Source: Pseudooceanicola atlanticus
Lineage (GTDB): Bacteria; Pseudomonadota; Alphaproteobacteria; Rhodobacterales; Rhodobacteraceae
Direction: 5' to 3'
NCBI RefSeq assembly: GCF_000768315.1
Contig: NZ_AQQX01000003.1
Location: 62,001-126,000 of the forward strand
Length of the DNA stretch: 64,000 nucleotides
The notes under the pieces are model-generated. The model saw nothing but the letters and a program-made list of their open reading frames with translations. It was not told where the DNA came from and made no database searches. Made by a program: the position numbers and the translations under genes. Positions 63,721 through 64,000 of the stretch are shown piece after piece (the stretch's first letter is position 1; every line of letters begins with the position of its first letter).

Positions 63721-64000
63721 ATGGCAAAGCAAGGGGCTGTGACACCCGACTTCAATATCATGATTGTCGGCCAGTCCGGCCGTCTTCAATACGAGGCGAT
63801 CATGTTCGCCGCCTCGCTTTTCGCCAACACAAAGGGCAAGCCGCGGCTTTTCGTGGCCGAACCTCAGCCGGGCCCGAACTGGGACGGCAACCCGACCATG
63901 CAGGGCCCCGTACGGCAATTGCTGACAGATCTGGGCGCCACGATTCTTCCTTTTGAAAACAAGGTTTTCGGCCAGACTTACCCCTATGGCAACAAGATCG
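63721..64000 (+). CDS. Uncharacterised protein, cut by window end
   Basis: 93 codons from the ATG at 63721 are open to the window edge with no stop. The N-terminus reads DFNIMIVGQSGRLQYEAIMF, then ASLFANTKGKPRLFVAEPQP and LLTDLGATILPFENKVFGQT. The opening looks like a Rossmann-like strand-loop-helix, which would suit a glycosyltransferase or nucleotide-binding fold, but no family is recognised. The region upstream is A/T-rich and probably carries its promoter. Confidence 0.7.
   Translation, partial: MAKQGAVTPDFNIMIVGQSGRLQYEAIMFAASLFANTKGKPRLFVAEPQPGPNWDGNPTMQGPVRQLLTDLGATILPFENKVFGQTYPYGNKI

Overview
This is a gene-dense, GC-rich stretch of an alphaproteobacterial chromosome, most likely from the Rhodobacterales (Roseobacter/Rhodobacter lineage). 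That placement is an inference. It rests on the order yceD-rpmF-plsX-fabH-ihfA-merR, a one-cysteine DksA, the pairing of a MoxR ATPase with a VWA protein, a long two-lobed Dcd, the hisBHAFE cluster and the tRNA-Tyr/TrmH-type methyltransferase pair. There is no phage, plasmid, transposon, rRNA or CRISPR signature, and most of the window is core chromosome.

Layout. 0-5.6 kb: a PpiD/SurA-type periplasmic chaperone, a ferredoxin-ASKHA (RACo-like) protein, tRNA-Gly(CCC) and an AbrB-family membrane protein. 5.6-13.6 kb: an ABC-F ATPase, the ornithine-lipid acyltransferase OlsB, BamE, then the lipid/ribosome/nucleoid run yceD-rpmF-plsX-fabH-ihfA-merR and tRNA-Pro(GGG). 13.7-18 kb: a thiolase with its Zn-ribbon/OB partner behind a 16-bp palindrome, dcd and an MFS transporter. 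17.6-24.5 kb, minus strand: a convergent block of small basic protein, scpB, scpA, nagZ, a SPOR protein, argS and dgt. 24.6-28.1 kb: an ErpA-type Fe-S carrier, then a three-gene minus-strand operon encoding a repetitive 'FASGSAP' protein, an unassigned 363-residue protein and an EamA-type exporter. 28.5-35.5 kb: xthA, a flavin monooxygenase, dksA, MoxR ATPase, a GNAT, a DUF2927 lipoprotein and a VWA protein. 35.5-44 kb: a nine-gene catabolic operon (ring-opening amidohydrolase, cyclic amidohydrolase, isochorismatase-type hydrolase, SDR, complete ABC importer, DUF3830, Nudix) under a divergent LysR regulator. 44-52 kb: a DEAD-box helicase, DedA, OsmC, an M48 protease, a luciferase-like oxidoreductase, a PIN protein and RlmI. 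52-54.6 kb: edd-eda (Entner-Doudoroff). 55.5-59.8 kb: the hisB-hisH-hisA-hisF-hisE cluster with unrelated small genes interleaved. 59.8-64 kb: a CoA-binding protein, a repeat-rich intergenic region, a TrmH-type rRNA methyltransferase, tRNA-Tyr(GTA), a quinone oxidoreductase and two uncharacterised genes, the last cut by the window edge.

The best candidate for an undescribed system is the operon at 25029-28120. A 338-residue protein is built almost entirely from about 16 tandem copies of a 20-21 residue unit centred on FASGSAP, after a 26-residue non-repetitive head. It is followed by an unassigned, largely helical protein and a translationally coupled exporter. The shape (head plus many near-identical cores, partner protein, transporter, intra-operon hairpin) resembles a multi-core modified-peptide locus, but no sequence here proves modification. 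The catabolic operon at 35464-42990 is the second attraction: it can be read as import and stepwise hydrolysis of a cyclic ureide or imide such as barbiturate, cyanurate or a hydantoin. A family of intergenic hairpin repeats and a possibly shared palindromic operator at two loci 47 kb apart are smaller observations.
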